Assembly: GCF_029101545.1 (NCBI RefSeq)
Contig: NZ_CP118866.1
Coordinates: 372,001-436,000 of the forward strand
Source: Amygdalobacter indicium
GTDB taxonomy: Bacteria > Bacillota > Clostridia > Saccharofermentanales > Fastidiosipilaceae
Direction of reading: 5' to 3'
Length of the DNA: 64,000 nt
How positions within the stretch are numbered: the first letter of the stretch is position 1; the number at the start of each line of letters is the position of its first letter. The notes below the pieces were generated by a model. The model worked only from the letters and a program-made list of their open reading frames with translations, had not been told where the DNA came from and searched no databases. Positions 1 to 9,276 of this stretch are shown here, piece after piece. Position numbers and translations under genes: made by a program.

Positions 1-423
1 ACTTTCGCCGCTTTTGTGCGGTTCATATAATAAAACCCGATCACCGGCTTTAACTTGAGCGGTACTGTTAGCCGGATTGTTAAAATCGATGCTTTGATAG
101 CCGATAACTTTATTTCCCTGATGTTCGCCGCTGTTCAGAGTAGCCGAAAAATTAATACGTAAATTAGGCTTCTCGGCATTTAAACCGGAAGGACTTTCTT
201 TAACTGAAATTATTTTTTCAATTTCAGCCTTAATTAAATTTGCCCGATTTTCCGGCAAAGCTGGGAAATTACGCATGACCAGCAAATGGCCGGAGAAGAG
301 CAATAAACAGCTGATAATAATTGTCAAAATGTATAATGAACGCTTGCTGCCGCCTGCAGGCAAACGTTTCGGCTCAGGTTGAAGACATGATAACGAAACA
401 TCGGAGCTTACTGAATTATTCAC
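1..423 (-). CDS. YibE/F-like membrane protein, N-terminal part (runs off window)
   Basis: Open frame of 141 codons reading off the left edge. It starts at a GTG preceded by AAGGAAG seven bases upstream. The product has a short polar N-terminus, one strong hydrophobic segment at about residues 29-50 (LYILTIIISCLLLFSGHLLV), then an extracytoplasmic stretch with a G-x-H-x-G-x-K-V pattern and a later V-K-A-G-D-R-V-L-L pattern. That order resembles the N-terminus of YibE/F family proteins, which carry many further membrane helices downstream. The assignment is inference, since only the first third is visible. No start codon ATG fits as well. It is divergent to addB if the intervening island is removed, and keeps its own promoter. 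Confidence 0.55.
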   Translation of the reverse strand, partial: MNNSVSSDVSLSCLQPEPKRLPAGGSKRSLYILTIIISCLLLFSGHLLVMRNFPALPENRANLIKAEIEKIISVKESPSGLNAEKPNLRINFSATLNSGEHQGNKVIGYQSIDFNNPANSTAQVKAGDRVLLYEPHKSGES

Positions 424-467
424 GATCGCACTTCCTTATTCTTTTTTAGTCAAAAATATTTTTTCTC

Positions 468-496
468 ATTATACTAATTTAGCTGCGGCTTGAACA
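468..496 (-). promoter_or_regulatory. Promoter of the YibE/F-like gene
   Basis: On the minus strand TGTTCA (491-496) is followed after 17 bases by a perfect TATAAT (468-473). The -35 hexamer lies inside the 34-bp direct repeat at 488-521. Confidence 0.5.
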
Positions 497-521
497 GATA
501 AACAGGTGCAGCAGTTTGTTC
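488..521 (+). repeat. 34-bp direct repeat, left copy (island boundary)
   Basis: Identical over 34 bases to 13766-13799, beginning GCTTGAACAGATAAAC and ending GCAGTTTGTTC. The two copies bracket the sugar-utilisation island. The outer flanks are unrelated: the YibE/F-like gene to the left and addB to the right. Confidence 0.9.
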
Positions 522-531
522 GGTATGAGTC

Positions 532-573
532 ACAAATGATAATGTCCCGGTATAACACAAATGAAAATGTCCC
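532..573 (+). repeat. Two tandem copies of a transposon-end-like 17-mer
   Basis: ACAAATGATAATGTCCC (532-548) and ACAAATGAAAATGTCCC (557-573) are direct copies eight bases apart. An inverted copy with one mismatch to the second lies at the far end of the island (13749-13765). Repeated transposase-binding motifs of this sort occur at ends of IS21-like elements; that family label is inference, as no transposase gene remains. Confidence 0.6.
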
Positions 574-633
574 AATATTGGGGTTTCGTTTTCATCAATT
601 AACCGTTGGGAAAGTGGAAAAACCAAGCCTAAT

Positions 634-738
634 ATGTCAGCTATGAACAAAATAAAAGATTTTTGCGAGACGCAGGGTATTGATTTTAGTGCGTTGGAAG
701 CAGAATGGAATGCAAGATTTAACTTGGCTGTGTATTAA
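634..738 (+). CDS. Short ORF of unknown function
   Basis: A 34-codon frame (start MSAMNKIKDF, end ARFNLAVY) in the stretch between the 17-mer repeats and the GH65 gene. There is no convincing ribosome binding site and I do not recognise the product. It may be a remnant of the mobile element whose end lies just upstream. Apart from this frame and the repeats I see nothing in 424-765. Confidence 0.2.
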   Translation: MSAMNKIKDFCETQGIDFSALEAEWNARFNLAVY

Positions 739-765
739 TGAAAAATGCAATTAACAAATTAGAAG

Positions 766-2904
766 TTAAACTTTCGAAACTGAAGAACGTCCTTCAGAAA
801 CAACAATCTGATATTGGCTTCCTTTCCAATAAAATCTCATTTTTAACGCTTCCCAGCCGGAAGGAAGAGAAGGAGAAAAAGTGGGGATTCCGCTGTCGAA
901 ATTGGCCCCCAAGAAGCCAAAGAAAATGCTTGACCATGTTTCGCCTAAACAGGCAAGATGAAGGCCTTCTTTTCCCGTATTGTTCATAATTTCGTGGAGA
1001 TCAAGATAGAGAGCTTTTTTTAGGTACTTTTCGGCAGCACTCTGTAAACCATTTTGTGCCGCAAAAAGCGCATGGCTGGCGAAACTCAAAGTGGAATCGT
1101 GCAAGCAACATGGTTCGAAATCTTCCCAAGCGTTCAGACGTTCCATGTGAGTGAATTTCTTTGGCATTCGGGACATTAGGAGCAGTGTATCAGCTTGTTT
1201 GATGACTTGATATCTTTGCAGACGATCAAAGCAAACATGATGATAGCTGGCACTATCATCGGTTTTTAGTGTTTTAATGTCAACCGGCTCTAACCGAGCA
1301 AAGGTTTCATCTGGCAGATATCTCCCTGTTTGAGAATCGCGGCATTCTTTTAGGTTGTCGCGAAGAGAATGCCATGCAAGAACTTCTTCATCACTGAGAG
1401 AAAGCTCTGTATATCGGCCAGGATCTGCTTTCTTGAGCTTTAGGGCTGCATTGATGGCCAAGTCAATATTGAACTTTACCATACAATTGGTAAAAAGATT
1501 GTTGTTGGTAATGCCGCAATATTCATCAGGACCCTTACAAAACATGAGGTCGGCGGAGGCATCGGGATGAATAATACAGCGGCTATACCAAAAGCGGGCT
1601 GTTTCGATGAGGACTTCCATAGCTTGCAAGTAAAAGTCTTCATCGTCCGTGGCACTAAAGTATTGCTGCATTGCAAAGGGAATGTCCGCAGTGATGTGCA
1701 ACTCACTGGCACCGATATCCCAGCTTTCACATTGCTCAGAGCCGTCGAAGGAGGTCATCCATGGATATCGAGCACCGTAATTGTTCATTTTCTTGGCGTT
1801 CTCTTTCGCTTGCGGGAGAGTATTTACACGATACATCAGTAAGCTTTTGGCAGCTTCTGGATGGGTATATAGGAAGAAAGATAGCATAAAGAAATCGGTA
1901 TCCCAGAAATAGCATCCCTTATACCGTGTATGTGTCAATCCACGGGCACCAATGCTTACGCTGCTGTCACGAGCAGAGCAGCTGGTAATAAGCTGAAATA
2001 TATTATACCGCACAGCCGATTGATCATCTGGTGCGCCTTCAATTTCGATATCAGACTCGCTCCAGCGAGAGGCCCACGCAAGAGAGGATTTGGCAAAAAG
2101 TTCGTCATAAGTGTCTGAAATCTCGTTGCTCCCAATAAGTGAATCTATGTCCCGACTTGTAGTAATGCGCGTGGTCGTTTCCAAAATAAACTTTTGACCA
2201 CTTTGCAAAATCCCGCACCACTGCTTTCCAATGCTGTCATCAGAGATATAGTCTTCAGATTTGGCAAAGGAAGAATGGAAAATCATTTGCTCCTTTACGA
2301 TCAGGCCGGTGCCTAAAATAGAAAAGGTGCAGCTAACACTATCTTTTTGAAGATCTTTATTGGTGAGCTTAGCAAGTTTAATAGTCTCGTGATTTTCTTT
2401 TACTTGGTCATCTGGGATAGGGCAGTTGCAGCAAGCAGTATGAATTCCTGCATGTACTGTAATATCAGAGGTGCGCGATGCGGAGAAAGAAAGCTGCTGT
2501 ACGAGTAGTGAGGGATCGGAGATACTGCAGAATACCTGATGCTCAATATTTAGAGTGGTTTCACCGCTTTCGACCAAAAAAGATTGTGAGCGAACGCCTG
2601 TTTTCATATCTAACGTGCTGTGTACAGGAGAGGAAAGCGTAATAGGGTGTCCATCACATTCGATGCTTCCCCAGACAGGTGTGGGCAGGTTCACGAAATC
2701 GGTGATACCGGGTTTGATCTCACCGAAGATGCCGGCAACAAACAGACCTGTCTCAAAGGTGCGCTTTTCCTGCCAGAATGGGAGATACCCACGGATGCCC
2801 ATGCGGCCGTTCCCGGTGAAGAAAATGCTTTCTTCAAAACTGTCTTTTGTGCTATTGGTTGTAAGCTCAATTTGCCAAGGCTTTAAAATTGTGTCTTGAC
2901 GCAT
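766..2904 (-). CDS. GH65 disaccharide phosphorylase (kojibiose/nigerose/trehalose-type)
   Basis: 712 residues, close to the family's usual 740-780. An N-terminal beta-sandwich is followed by an (alpha/alpha)6 barrel. Visible GH65 marks are the substrate-loop WDTDFF (about 334-339), the catalytic general acid Glu in GPDEY (E461) followed by NNNLFTN, and the C-terminal phosphate-site region HDSTLSFASHA with NTGKEGLHLA. The enzyme splits an alpha-glucobiose with phosphate into beta-glucose 1-phosphate and glucose in the cytoplasm. The beta-phosphoglucomutase encoded in the same island supports that. The exact disaccharide cannot be told from sequence. I chose the ATG at 2904 because GAAGGA lies just upstream; an in-frame ATG at 2967 has no such site and would overlap the previous gene. 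It is second in a minus-strand pair, 19 bases after its neighbour. Confidence 0.85.
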   Translation of the reverse strand: MRQDTILKPWQIELTTNSTKDSFEESIFFTGNGRMGIRGYLPFWQEKRTFETGLFVAGIFGEIKPGITDFVNLPTPVWGSIECDGHPITLSSPVHSTLDMKTGVRSQSFLVESGETTLNIEHQVFCSISDPSLLVQQLSFSASRTSDITVHAGIHTACCNCPIPDDQVKENHETIKLAKLTNKDLQKDSVSCTFSILGTGLIVKEQMIFHSSFAKSEDYISDDSIGKQWCGILQSGQKFILETTTRITTSRDIDSLIGSNEISDTYDELFAKSSLAWASRWSESDIEIEGAPDDQSAVRYNIFQLITSCSARDSSVSIGARGLTHTRYKGCYFWDTDFFMLSFFLYTHPEAAKSLLMYRVNTLPQAKENAKKMNNYGARYPWMTSFDGSEQCESWDIGASELHITADIPFAMQQYFSATDDEDFYLQAMEVLIETARFWYSRCIIHPDASADLMFCKGPDEYCGITNNNLFTNCMVKFNIDLAINAALKLKKADPGRYTELSLSDEEVLAWHSLRDNLKECRDSQTGRYLPDETFARLEPVDIKTLKTDDSASYHHVCFDRLQRYQVIKQADTLLLMSRMPKKFTHMERLNAWEDFEPCCLHDSTLSFASHALFAAQNGLQSAAEKYLKKALYLDLHEIMNNTGKEGLHLACLGETWSSIFFGFLGANFDSGIPTFSPSLPSGWEALKMRFYWKGSQYQIVVSEGRSSVSKV

Positions 2905-2923
2905 AAAAACATCCTTCTTTCTT

Positions 2924-4711
2924 TTATAGTAATGCTTCGCGGATAGAATGGCAAAGGAATCCTGCACAGGTAGCGAAAGCTTCGCCAGTGGTGCAGTAAC
3001 CAGTCACTTCATCAACGCTTTCGCAAGCGATTCCGTTGTCCATGGAGATTTTTCCCAAAATGACGCGACAATGTTCTACGCGCCCGCACAACAAACTATT
3101 GGCTAAACTTAAAATCCAAGGGTGAGGTGCATGGGGACACCCAATTTCATCAATTGGACTGTTAGCAAAGCTGTATTTGTATTCCGGCGAACGAATCATT
3201 GCAACGGTGTTGCGGTATACTTCATCGGAGGGACTGCAAAAACCGAACAAAGGAAGCAACTGCAGACTTCCCGGCGGTTCGTCATAAACATCATGGCTAC
3301 CGTTCAAATCAATAGACCATCCGAAATAAGGTTTTCCATCTGCACTTTTTTTGACACAATGCGTGAGGATGGCCTCTTTGATTTCCTCTGCGGTTTCCTC
3401 CAGATGTGTATATTGTGGTGCGAGTTTGGCCAAATCTTTAAGAGCTTTCCACACAAGAACATTATCGTATGTAATATAAGGGTAAATGTGTTCGTCGTCT
3501 GTTGGTTGCAGGAAAGTATCATATAATCTGCAAGATGTGGCTTCGTGCTGCCGTAGGCGATTCAAAATTAGGTTTATGCCTTGAACGATATCGGAATAAT
3601 TTAAAATGGATTTGTCACCGGTTTTGTTAATGTAGCGTTCAAGCGCCAGAAGAGGTGCAACGAGTTCGTCCAGCTCAAAGCCTGGCTCCAAAACAGTACC
3701 ATCAATGTATCGAGAATGAATGCCAAAGTTTCGGCGCTGCCGGCCGAATACATACGAAAGCATTTCTTTGGCACGTTCTGGATCGGCATCCAAAATGGCA
3801 GGAAAACTCCAAAGCAGACTGTCGCGATCCCAGTAGGCAGCACTTACGTAGTAGCGGGGACTTCTGCTGGTAACAAGCACTAATTCTTCCGTGTCAAGCG
3901 TAATACCGGTTGAGAAGAACATACAGAAGAACAAATTCGTATTGTAGAGCTGCGTGAGCTTTGCATCACTGCCAAAAGTGACGCGGCGCTCTTGAAGCCA
4001 AGTTCTTGTTTTTGCAAGTTCCACATCGAAGGTTTGCCGGAGCATTTCTTTGGCGCTTGTTGCTGCGGCAACTTCCTCGAAACCGAGTCCCCAATAAAAT
4101 ACAACCGAGGTTGTTCCATTAGCAGAAATTGTACAGTGATTGGATAAATCGTAGGTGACACTGCCGTCATCAGAACAAGTAAAAGAAGAATCTGTTTGCG
4201 CATCGGCCATAGGGGCAAAGGCGAACATTGGGAATCCTGCATGATATTCGAAAATCAAGCTACTGTTCCAGCCGCTGCGGAAACAAGTTGCTTTACCACT
4301 TAGCGGCTTGTCCTCGTTTACACAGTGCCAAGATGATGCCCAGCATCCATTCAGCCCTATAGCAACATTTTTTGCGCTTTCAGAGGTGTTATGAACCGTT
4401 ATTTGAATTGCAAATCCACGCTCGTCAATTGGCGGCAGATAAAGCGTTTTTATTTCAAGACTATCAAACTGTGCAGTAAATTGAGGAATCCAATCATCGA
4501 GGCGAGTCCATATAAGTTGTGTTGAAGAAAGGGAGCAATCTCCATCCAAATGAACATAAGGCTGAATCAAAGGAGCAGATTCGCTCCCCCGAATATCTAT
4601 AAGCCCCTTTGCAGCCATATATAAAAATGTTATATCTTCTATTCCACCTGTGCTTTCATTGATGCACGGTAAAGAAACAAAATCATTGCCAGTAGGTAGA
4701 TATTTTTCCAT
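2924..4711 (-). CDS. Six-hairpin glycosidase-like protein (GH125/GH15-like)
   Basis: 595 residues. The N-terminal half is a beta-rich domain. The C-terminal half has the look of an (alpha/alpha)6 toroid, with YWDRDSLLWSFPAIL (about 295-310), FELDELVAPLLALERY, and the acidic PTDDEHIYPYITYDN. Such patterns occur in COG3408-like debranching and GH125/GH15-type proteins, but I cannot assign a family securely. No signal peptide is present, so it should act in the cytoplasm on an imported oligosaccharide. The start ATG at 4711 follows AAGGGGA; an upstream in-frame ATG at 4747 lacks a site. It is first gene of the minus-strand operon, controlled by the operator at 4755-4766, and cotranscribed with the GH65 phosphorylase. 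Confidence 0.6.
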   Translation of the reverse strand: MEKYLPTGNDFVSLPCINESTGGIEDITFLYMAAKGLIDIRGSESAPLIQPYVHLDGDCSLSSTQLIWTRLDDWIPQFTAQFDSLEIKTLYLPPIDERGFAIQITVHNTSESAKNVAIGLNGCWASSWHCVNEDKPLSGKATCFRSGWNSSLIFEYHAGFPMFAFAPMADAQTDSSFTCSDDGSVTYDLSNHCTISANGTTSVVFYWGLGFEEVAAATSAKEMLRQTFDVELAKTRTWLQERRVTFGSDAKLTQLYNTNLFFCMFFSTGITLDTEELVLVTSRSPRYYVSAAYWDRDSLLWSFPAILDADPERAKEMLSYVFGRQRRNFGIHSRYIDGTVLEPGFELDELVAPLLALERYINKTGDKSILNYSDIVQGINLILNRLRQHEATSCRLYDTFLQPTDDEHIYPYITYDNVLVWKALKDLAKLAPQYTHLEETAEEIKEAILTHCVKKSADGKPYFGWSIDLNGSHDVYDEPPGSLQLLPLFGFCSPSDEVYRNTVAMIRSPEYKYSFANSPIDEIGCPHAPHPWILSLANSLLCGRVEHCRVILGKISMDNGIACESVDEVTGYCTTGEAFATCAGFLCHSIREALL

Positions 4712-4754
4712 AGTGAGTCCCCTTACAATAACGAAATAAATATGCATAAAAAGA

Positions 4755-4766
4755 TTAAGCGATTAA
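4755..4766. promoter_or_regulatory. LacI-type operator for the minus-strand operon
   Basis: TTAAGCGATTAA fits the AAnCGnTT core of LacI/GalR operators. It lies just downstream of the minus-strand -10 and before the gene start at 4711, a repression position. Confidence 0.65.
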
Positions 4767-4782
4767 CTTTGTTGCTGCAATC

Positions 4783-4811
4783 AATATAACAGGAATATTC
4801 GGCATAGTCAA
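4783..4811 (-). promoter_or_regulatory. Promoter of the GH-like/GH65 operon
   Basis: Minus strand TTGACT (4806-4811), spacer of 17, TATATT (4783-4788). Confidence 0.7.
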
Positions 4812-4850
4812 CAATATTTTTTCAAAAACAGCAGGTTAATTTGTTAACTG

Positions 4851-4879
4851 TTGACATTTTTCTGCCACCGTGCTATTGT
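4851..4879 (+). promoter_or_regulatory. Promoter of the lacI/ABC/GH31 operon
   Basis: TTGACA (4851-4856), spacer of 17, TATTGT (4874-4879). Confidence 0.7.
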
Positions 4880-4896
4880 AATGCCATGAAAAAGAG

Positions 4897-4908
4897 TTAA
4901 ACGCTTAA
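4897..4908. promoter_or_regulatory. LacI-type operator for the plus-strand operon
   Basis: TTAAACGCTTAA is a near-palindrome with the AAnCGnTT core. It sits where transcription from the 4851-4879 promoter would just have begun, implying autorepression of the regulator gene and the genes after it. Confidence 0.65.
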
Positions 4909-4937
4909 ATAAATTTCATGAGATTGGTGGAGTCAAT

Positions 4938-5969
4938 ATGGCAAGACGTGCAACACTTAAAGATGTGGCAGAGCGCGCAAAGGTTAGTACGGCTACGGTG
5001 TCTTATGTTTTGAACGACAAGAAATCTATTTCTGAGCAAACGAAGACCCGCGTATATGATGCAATCCGGGAGTTGAATTATGTTCCTGATCTCAATGCGC
5101 GGAGTTTGTCCGGCAGAGATTCAAAGTTGATTGGTATTGTTGTTCCACAGACAGAACCTGGCAGTAAACTTATGCTACAAAACGATTTTTATAGTGAAAT
5201 TGTCGGAAGCATCGAGTATTATGCAAGGCAACGTGGCTACCATGTGATTATTTCGGCTACAGATGTAAATGAAAGTTACTTGACTTTGGCCAAGGAACGA
5301 AACCTTGATGGAATTATTGTTATCGGCATGTATCCGGATGACTTTTACCGTCAAATGAAGAAAACGCAGATTCCAATTGTGTTAATCGATAGTTATTGTA
5401 ATGATCACTATTATCATAGTATACGGATTGATGACGCATATGGAAGTTATCTTGCCACCAACCATGTGATTGGGTATGGACATGAAAAAATCGCTTTTTT
5501 CTGTGGTCAAATCAAGGAAAACGGCGTTATAAAGAAAAGGCTCTATGGGTATCAGCAAGCATTAGAAGAGGCTGGCATCCTATATGATCCCTCTCTTGTT
5601 TACGAGGGAAAGGTTGATTACGACAGCGGTATTGAACTTGCACGAAAACTGTGCAAAGGGAAAGGTGATGTTACAGCAGTAGTTGCTACAGCAGATATCT
5701 TGGCTATCGGGGCTATGAAAGGTTTTTACGAGCAAGGGGTATCCGTTCCACAAGATATTTCCATTGTTGGCTTTGACGATTTGGAGATATCTAAATATCT
5801 TACCCCGGGACTTACAACCGTTCGCCAAGAGATTTCTCAAAAAGGTGAAAAAGCAGTTGAACTGCTTTTGGATAACATTCAAGACTCGGATATGACAAAG
5901 CGAGAGATTATTATTCCGGTTAGCCTTTCCCGTAGAGAATCCGTTCGAGATATGAGAAAGGAGGAATAG
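4938..5969 (+). CDS. LacI/GalR-family transcriptional regulator
   Basis: 343 residues, a full-length LacI-family protein. The helix-turn-helix at residues 3-50 reads TLKDVAERAKVSTATVSYVL, followed by the hinge helix region NYVPDLNARSLSG, and then a periplasmic-binding-like effector domain from about residue 60 with the terminal GFDDLEISKYLTPGLTTV block. It probably represses the two divergent operons around it by binding the two AAnCGnTT operators at 4755 and 4897, with an alpha-glucoside or its phosphate as inducer. The effector is inference. The start at 4938 is preceded by GGTGGAG. Confidence 0.9.
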   Translation: MARRATLKDVAERAKVSTATVSYVLNDKKSISEQTKTRVYDAIRELNYVPDLNARSLSGRDSKLIGIVVPQTEPGSKLMLQNDFYSEIVGSIEYYARQRGYHVIISATDVNESYLTLAKERNLDGIIVIGMYPDDFYRQMKKTQIPIVLIDSYCNDHYYHSIRIDDAYGSYLATNHVIGYGHEKIAFFCGQIKENGVIKKRLYGYQQALEEAGILYDPSLVYEGKVDYDSGIELARKLCKGKGDVTAVVATADILAIGAMKGFYEQGVSVPQDISIVGFDDLEISKYLTPGLTTVRQEISQKGEKAVELLLDNIQDSDMTKREIIIPVSLSRRESVRDMRKEE

Positions 5970-6104
5970 AAAAAAGGCTGCACCAACTGCCCAAAGTCTG
6001 TGCAACCCAAATCCAAAGAGTGTCTTATTGCTCTTCTAAAATAAGTGTAAGCAAAGAAGAGCAAAAAAATCAAGTGTTCCATTATTTTATAAGGAGGAAA
6101 AACA

Positions 6105-7433
6105 ATGAAAAAAGCAATTTCTTACATGGCATGCTTAATGGCCGCGATGCTTGCACTTAGCGCTTGCAGTTCGACGGCTTTGCCTGCGAGTACCACTGCA
6201 AGTTCTTCTGAGGCGGCTTCTACCGAAAGTACGGCGGCTTCGGAAACTTCAAATAAGCCTGTGACAATTACATTTGCGCAGTATTCCGGTTCTGGTGATA
6301 ATGAGCAGTATTTGAAACGGATGGTTGACAAATATATGAAGGAAAACCCAAATGTTACCATCGACCTGCAGACCTATGGTTATGACAACTACTTTACGCA
6401 GATGACGGCAAAGGTCTCTGGTGGTCGGGCTCCCGATGTTTTCGAACTGGACTACCAGAACTTCGTTTCTTACGCAAAAAAAGGGGCTTTGATGCCTCTG
6501 GATGAAATCTTGACGAAAGATGGCATCAATACTTCTATTTACAATAATATGGCACTGAAAGCCTTCAGCGCTGACAGCGTACAATATGGCGTGCCAAACA
6601 GTTTCTCGAATGTTGTGCTTATATACAACAAGGATTTGTTCGATCAGGCAGGAATCAATTATCCCACGAACGATTGGAAGTGGGAAGATGCAATGGCAGC
6701 AGCGAAAAAAATTCGTGCGCTTGGGGATAATATCTACGGTTATTATCATTCCATCTCTTTCAACGAGTTCTACAAGACAGTTAAGCAGAACGGTGGTAGT
6801 CTCTTTAATGATGATCTCACCAAGTTTACGATGGATACTCCGAAAAACATCGAAACACTGCGGTACATGGTTGATATGCAGCAGAAAACCAATGTTATGC
6901 CTACCGAGAAACAGATGGCTGGCATGGGTGACTGGGACTTGTTTGAATCTGGCCGCCTTGGCATGATCGTTACAGGTATTTGGGCATTCCCTGAATACAC
7001 TAAGAACTGCAATTTTCATTGGGATATCGTTGTGGAACCCGGTCATACCCAGAAGGCTACGCACTTCTTCTCGAATGGATATGTTATCTCTAAAGACTCT
7101 AAGGTTGCTGATGAAGCGGTTAAGTTCATTACATACATTTCTTCTAACCGTGAAGCAACACAGATTCGTCTGGATGCAGGCTGGGAGTTGCCTCCGGTTC
7201 AGGACGAAGACATCATCGCTCAGTACAAAGAAAAGACTCCTCCGGCAAATCGAGAAGCGGTCTTTAAGAGCCTTGGTTACCTTGTGACACCTCCTGTTAT
7301 CACCCAGTATGCAGAGCTGCAGGATATTGTTGGGCAACATTTGAGCGCTGCGGCGGCTGGCACTGTCACCCCGGAGCAGGCGCTGAAGGATATGCAGGCT
7401 GAGTGCGAACAGAAAATTGATTTGACTAAATAA
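6105..7433 (+). CDS. ABC sugar transporter, substrate-binding lipoprotein
   Basis: 442 residues of the family 1 solute-binding (MalE/MsmE-like) type. A signal peptide ends in the lipobox LSAC with lipid-modified Cys at residue 21, followed by a Ser/Thr/Ala-rich linker to about residue 50 and the binding domain (ITFAQYSGSGDNEQYLKRM, later GGRAPDVFELD and a GDWDLFESGRLGMIVTG block). It would capture an alpha-gluco-oligosaccharide at the cell surface for the two permeases encoded next. AAGGAGG precedes the ATG. It follows the lacI gene after 135 bases. Confidence 0.9.
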   Translation: MKKAISYMACLMAAMLALSACSSTALPASTTASSSEAASTESTAASETSNKPVTITFAQYSGSGDNEQYLKRMVDKYMKENPNVTIDLQTYGYDNYFTQMTAKVSGGRAPDVFELDYQNFVSYAKKGALMPLDEILTKDGINTSIYNNMALKAFSADSVQYGVPNSFSNVVLIYNKDLFDQAGINYPTNDWKWEDAMAAAKKIRALGDNIYGYYHSISFNEFYKTVKQNGGSLFNDDLTKFTMDTPKNIETLRYMVDMQQKTNVMPTEKQMAGMGDWDLFESGRLGMIVTGIWAFPEYTKNCNFHWDIVVEPGHTQKATHFFSNGYVISKDSKVADEAVKFITYISSNREATQIRLDAGWELPPVQDEDIIAQYKEKTPPANREAVFKSLGYLVTPPVITQYAELQDIVGQHLSAAAAGTVTPEQALKDMQAECEQKIDLTK

Positions 7434-7496
7434 ATAGGTTTTAATGGGGGCAGGTGGGAGCCTGTTCCCGTGCTTTTATCGGAGAGGTTATAGAAT

Positions 7497-8417
7497 ATGA
7501 AAAATTCCCGATTGGCAAGCTGGAAAACAGCGTTACCTTTTTTGCTTCCAAGTTTGGCTGCTTTCGTTGTGTTCAGTATCATCCCAATGATTATGCAAAT
7601 TTTTGTCAGCTTTACCAGTTGGGATGGATTGAGTGAACTAACGCTGTTCAGCGATTTTAGCGGATTCATGAATCAATTCTATGTGGGGATAGAGAACTAT
7701 AAAAAAATTCTTACGTCAAAAGAGTTTTATCAGGTAATTGGGAATACGCTGGAATTCGTGGCTCTTTACATTCCTCTGATACTTATCGCCGCTACGACTG
7801 TTGCACTCATTTTAAATAGCCGTGTGAAAGGTGTTGGAGTTTTCCGCGTTCTTTACTTTATTCCGGTTATCACATCATGGGTTGCGGGGGCGTTGATTTG
7901 GAAATGGGTGCTTAGCCCGGAGTATGGTGCCATCAATAATATTCTGGCATTGTTAGGTATTGATGGCCCATCGTGGCTTCAAAGTTCCAAGTGGGCAATG
8001 CCTGCAATTGTTTTAGCCTCTGTTTGGAAAGATATGGGATACTTTGGTCTCATGTTGATGTCCGGACTTCAGGGAATAAATCAGGAATACTATGAGGCAG
8101 CGGCAATTGACGGCGCTGGGAAAATTAAACAATTTACAAGGATTACTTTGCCATTGCTGACCCCAACACTCTTCTTTGTCTTGATTATCAGTTTGATTAA
8201 CTCTTTCCAGCTTTTTACACAAATCATGATTATGACACCGGATGGTGGACCGCTTGGTTCGACAATGGTTATGGTAGAGCGCATTTATAAGTATGGTTTC
8301 CGTTACTATGAAATGGGTATGGCTGCTGCAAATAGTTGGATTTTGTTTGCAATTCTGCTGCTTTTGACAATGGTTCAGATGAAACTTCAGAACAAGTGGG
8401 TGAATTACGATGACTAA
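7497..8417 (+). CDS. ABC sugar transporter permease (MalF-type)
   Basis: 306 residues with about six membrane segments. The EAA loop that docks the ATPase reads EAAAIDGAGKIKQFTRITLP. GGAGAGG precedes the start. Its last eight bases overlap the next permease gene, so translation is probably coupled. No ATPase gene occurs in this island, so a shared MsmK-like ATPase elsewhere in the genome probably energises transport. Confidence 0.9.
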   Translation: MKNSRLASWKTALPFLLPSLAAFVVFSIIPMIMQIFVSFTSWDGLSELTLFSDFSGFMNQFYVGIENYKKILTSKEFYQVIGNTLEFVALYIPLILIAATTVALILNSRVKGVGVFRVLYFIPVITSWVAGALIWKWVLSPEYGAINNILALLGIDGPSWLQSSKWAMPAIVLASVWKDMGYFGLMLMSGLQGINQEYYEAAAIDGAGKIKQFTRITLPLLTPTLFFVLIISLINSFQLFTQIMIMTPDGGPLGSTMVMVERIYKYGFRYYEMGMAAANSWILFAILLLLTMVQMKLQNKWVNYDD

Positions 8418-9270
8418 CTCTAAACATTCTTCTTTGATTGGATTAAAACAGAAACGGATTATTGGGAAAGTGGCATTCTATGTGTTGGGGCTTTTTGTCG
8501 CAGTGGTCGTCTGTATACCGTTTTATTGGATGATCATCACCAGCCTAAAAGGCCGCGGAGCTATTATGAGCATTCCGGTGGAGTGGATTCCCAAAGCCCC
8601 GACGTTTGATGCATATAAGAAACTTTTTGCTATGCCGGAATTTGTGAGATCCATTTTTAACAGCTTTTTTGTATCGGTTCTTTGCACAGCTGTACGCCTT
8701 TTGTGCGCCGCCATGGCTGCGTTTGCATTGACTAAAATTTCGTTTAAAGGGCGTAATGCGGTATTTGTAATTTATGTTACGGCATTAATGATTCCATCGC
8801 AGATTACCTTTATTCCACTGTTCATTATCATGACGAATATGCACCTTACCAATAGCTTGAATGCGTTTATGTTGCTGCAATTGTTTAATGCATTTGCCAT
8901 TTTCATGCTGCGGCAAAAAATGATGACAATCAATGATGCTTACATTGAAGCAGCTATTATTGATGGCGCGAGTATGTGGCGTATTTTCTTCAAAATTGTT
9001 CTGCCTATGAGTGGTAGTACTATGGCAACGTTGGCAATTCTCGCATTTATGGATATGTGGAACGATTATCTGCTACCGTTGGTTTTACTGAGCGACAGAA
9101 GCAAATTTACGCTTCCGCTGCTGCTTAGCACATTGTCCGGCCAGTATAAGAACCAGTATAATCTGACAATGGCTGGTGCGCTAATTTCGATTATTCCTAT
9201 TCTGGTAGTTTATATTTTTGCACAGAAATATTTCAAGGAAGGCCTTACGATTGGCGGTGTGAAAGGATAA
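8410..9270 (+). CDS. ABC sugar transporter permease (MalG-type)
   Basis: 286 residues, about six membrane segments, EAA loop EAAIIDGASMWRIFFKIVLP. It ends with the typical short C-terminal tail KYFKEGLTIGGVKG seen in MalG-type permeases. It partners the protein encoded immediately upstream, overlaps it by eight bases, and is six bases from the GH31 gene. Confidence 0.9.
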   Translation: MTNSKHSSLIGLKQKRIIGKVAFYVLGLFVAVVVCIPFYWMIITSLKGRGAIMSIPVEWIPKAPTFDAYKKLFAMPEFVRSIFNSFFVSVLCTAVRLLCAAMAAFALTKISFKGRNAVFVIYVTALMIPSQITFIPLFIIMTNMHLTNSLNAFMLLQLFNAFAIFMLRQKMMTINDAYIEAAIIDGASMWRIFFKIVLPMSGSTMATLAILAFMDMWNDYLLPLVLLSDRSKFTLPLLLSTLSGQYKNQYNLTMAGALISIIPILVVYIFAQKYFKEGLTIGGVKG

Positions 9271-9276
9271 GAGCGT

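Noticed and set aside
738..989. Plus-strand frame of 83 codons next to the island's left end
   Set aside because: Mostly antisense to the C-terminus of the GH65 gene and low complexity; no start signals.
5580..6005. Minus-strand frame of 141 codons at the end of the LacI gene
   Set aside because: Shadow of the regulator gene; no supporting motif.
6249..7340. Long minus-strand frame (363 codons) opposite the sugar-binding protein gene
   Set aside because: It is antisense to a clear lipoprotein gene, has no ribosome binding site and no recognisable product.
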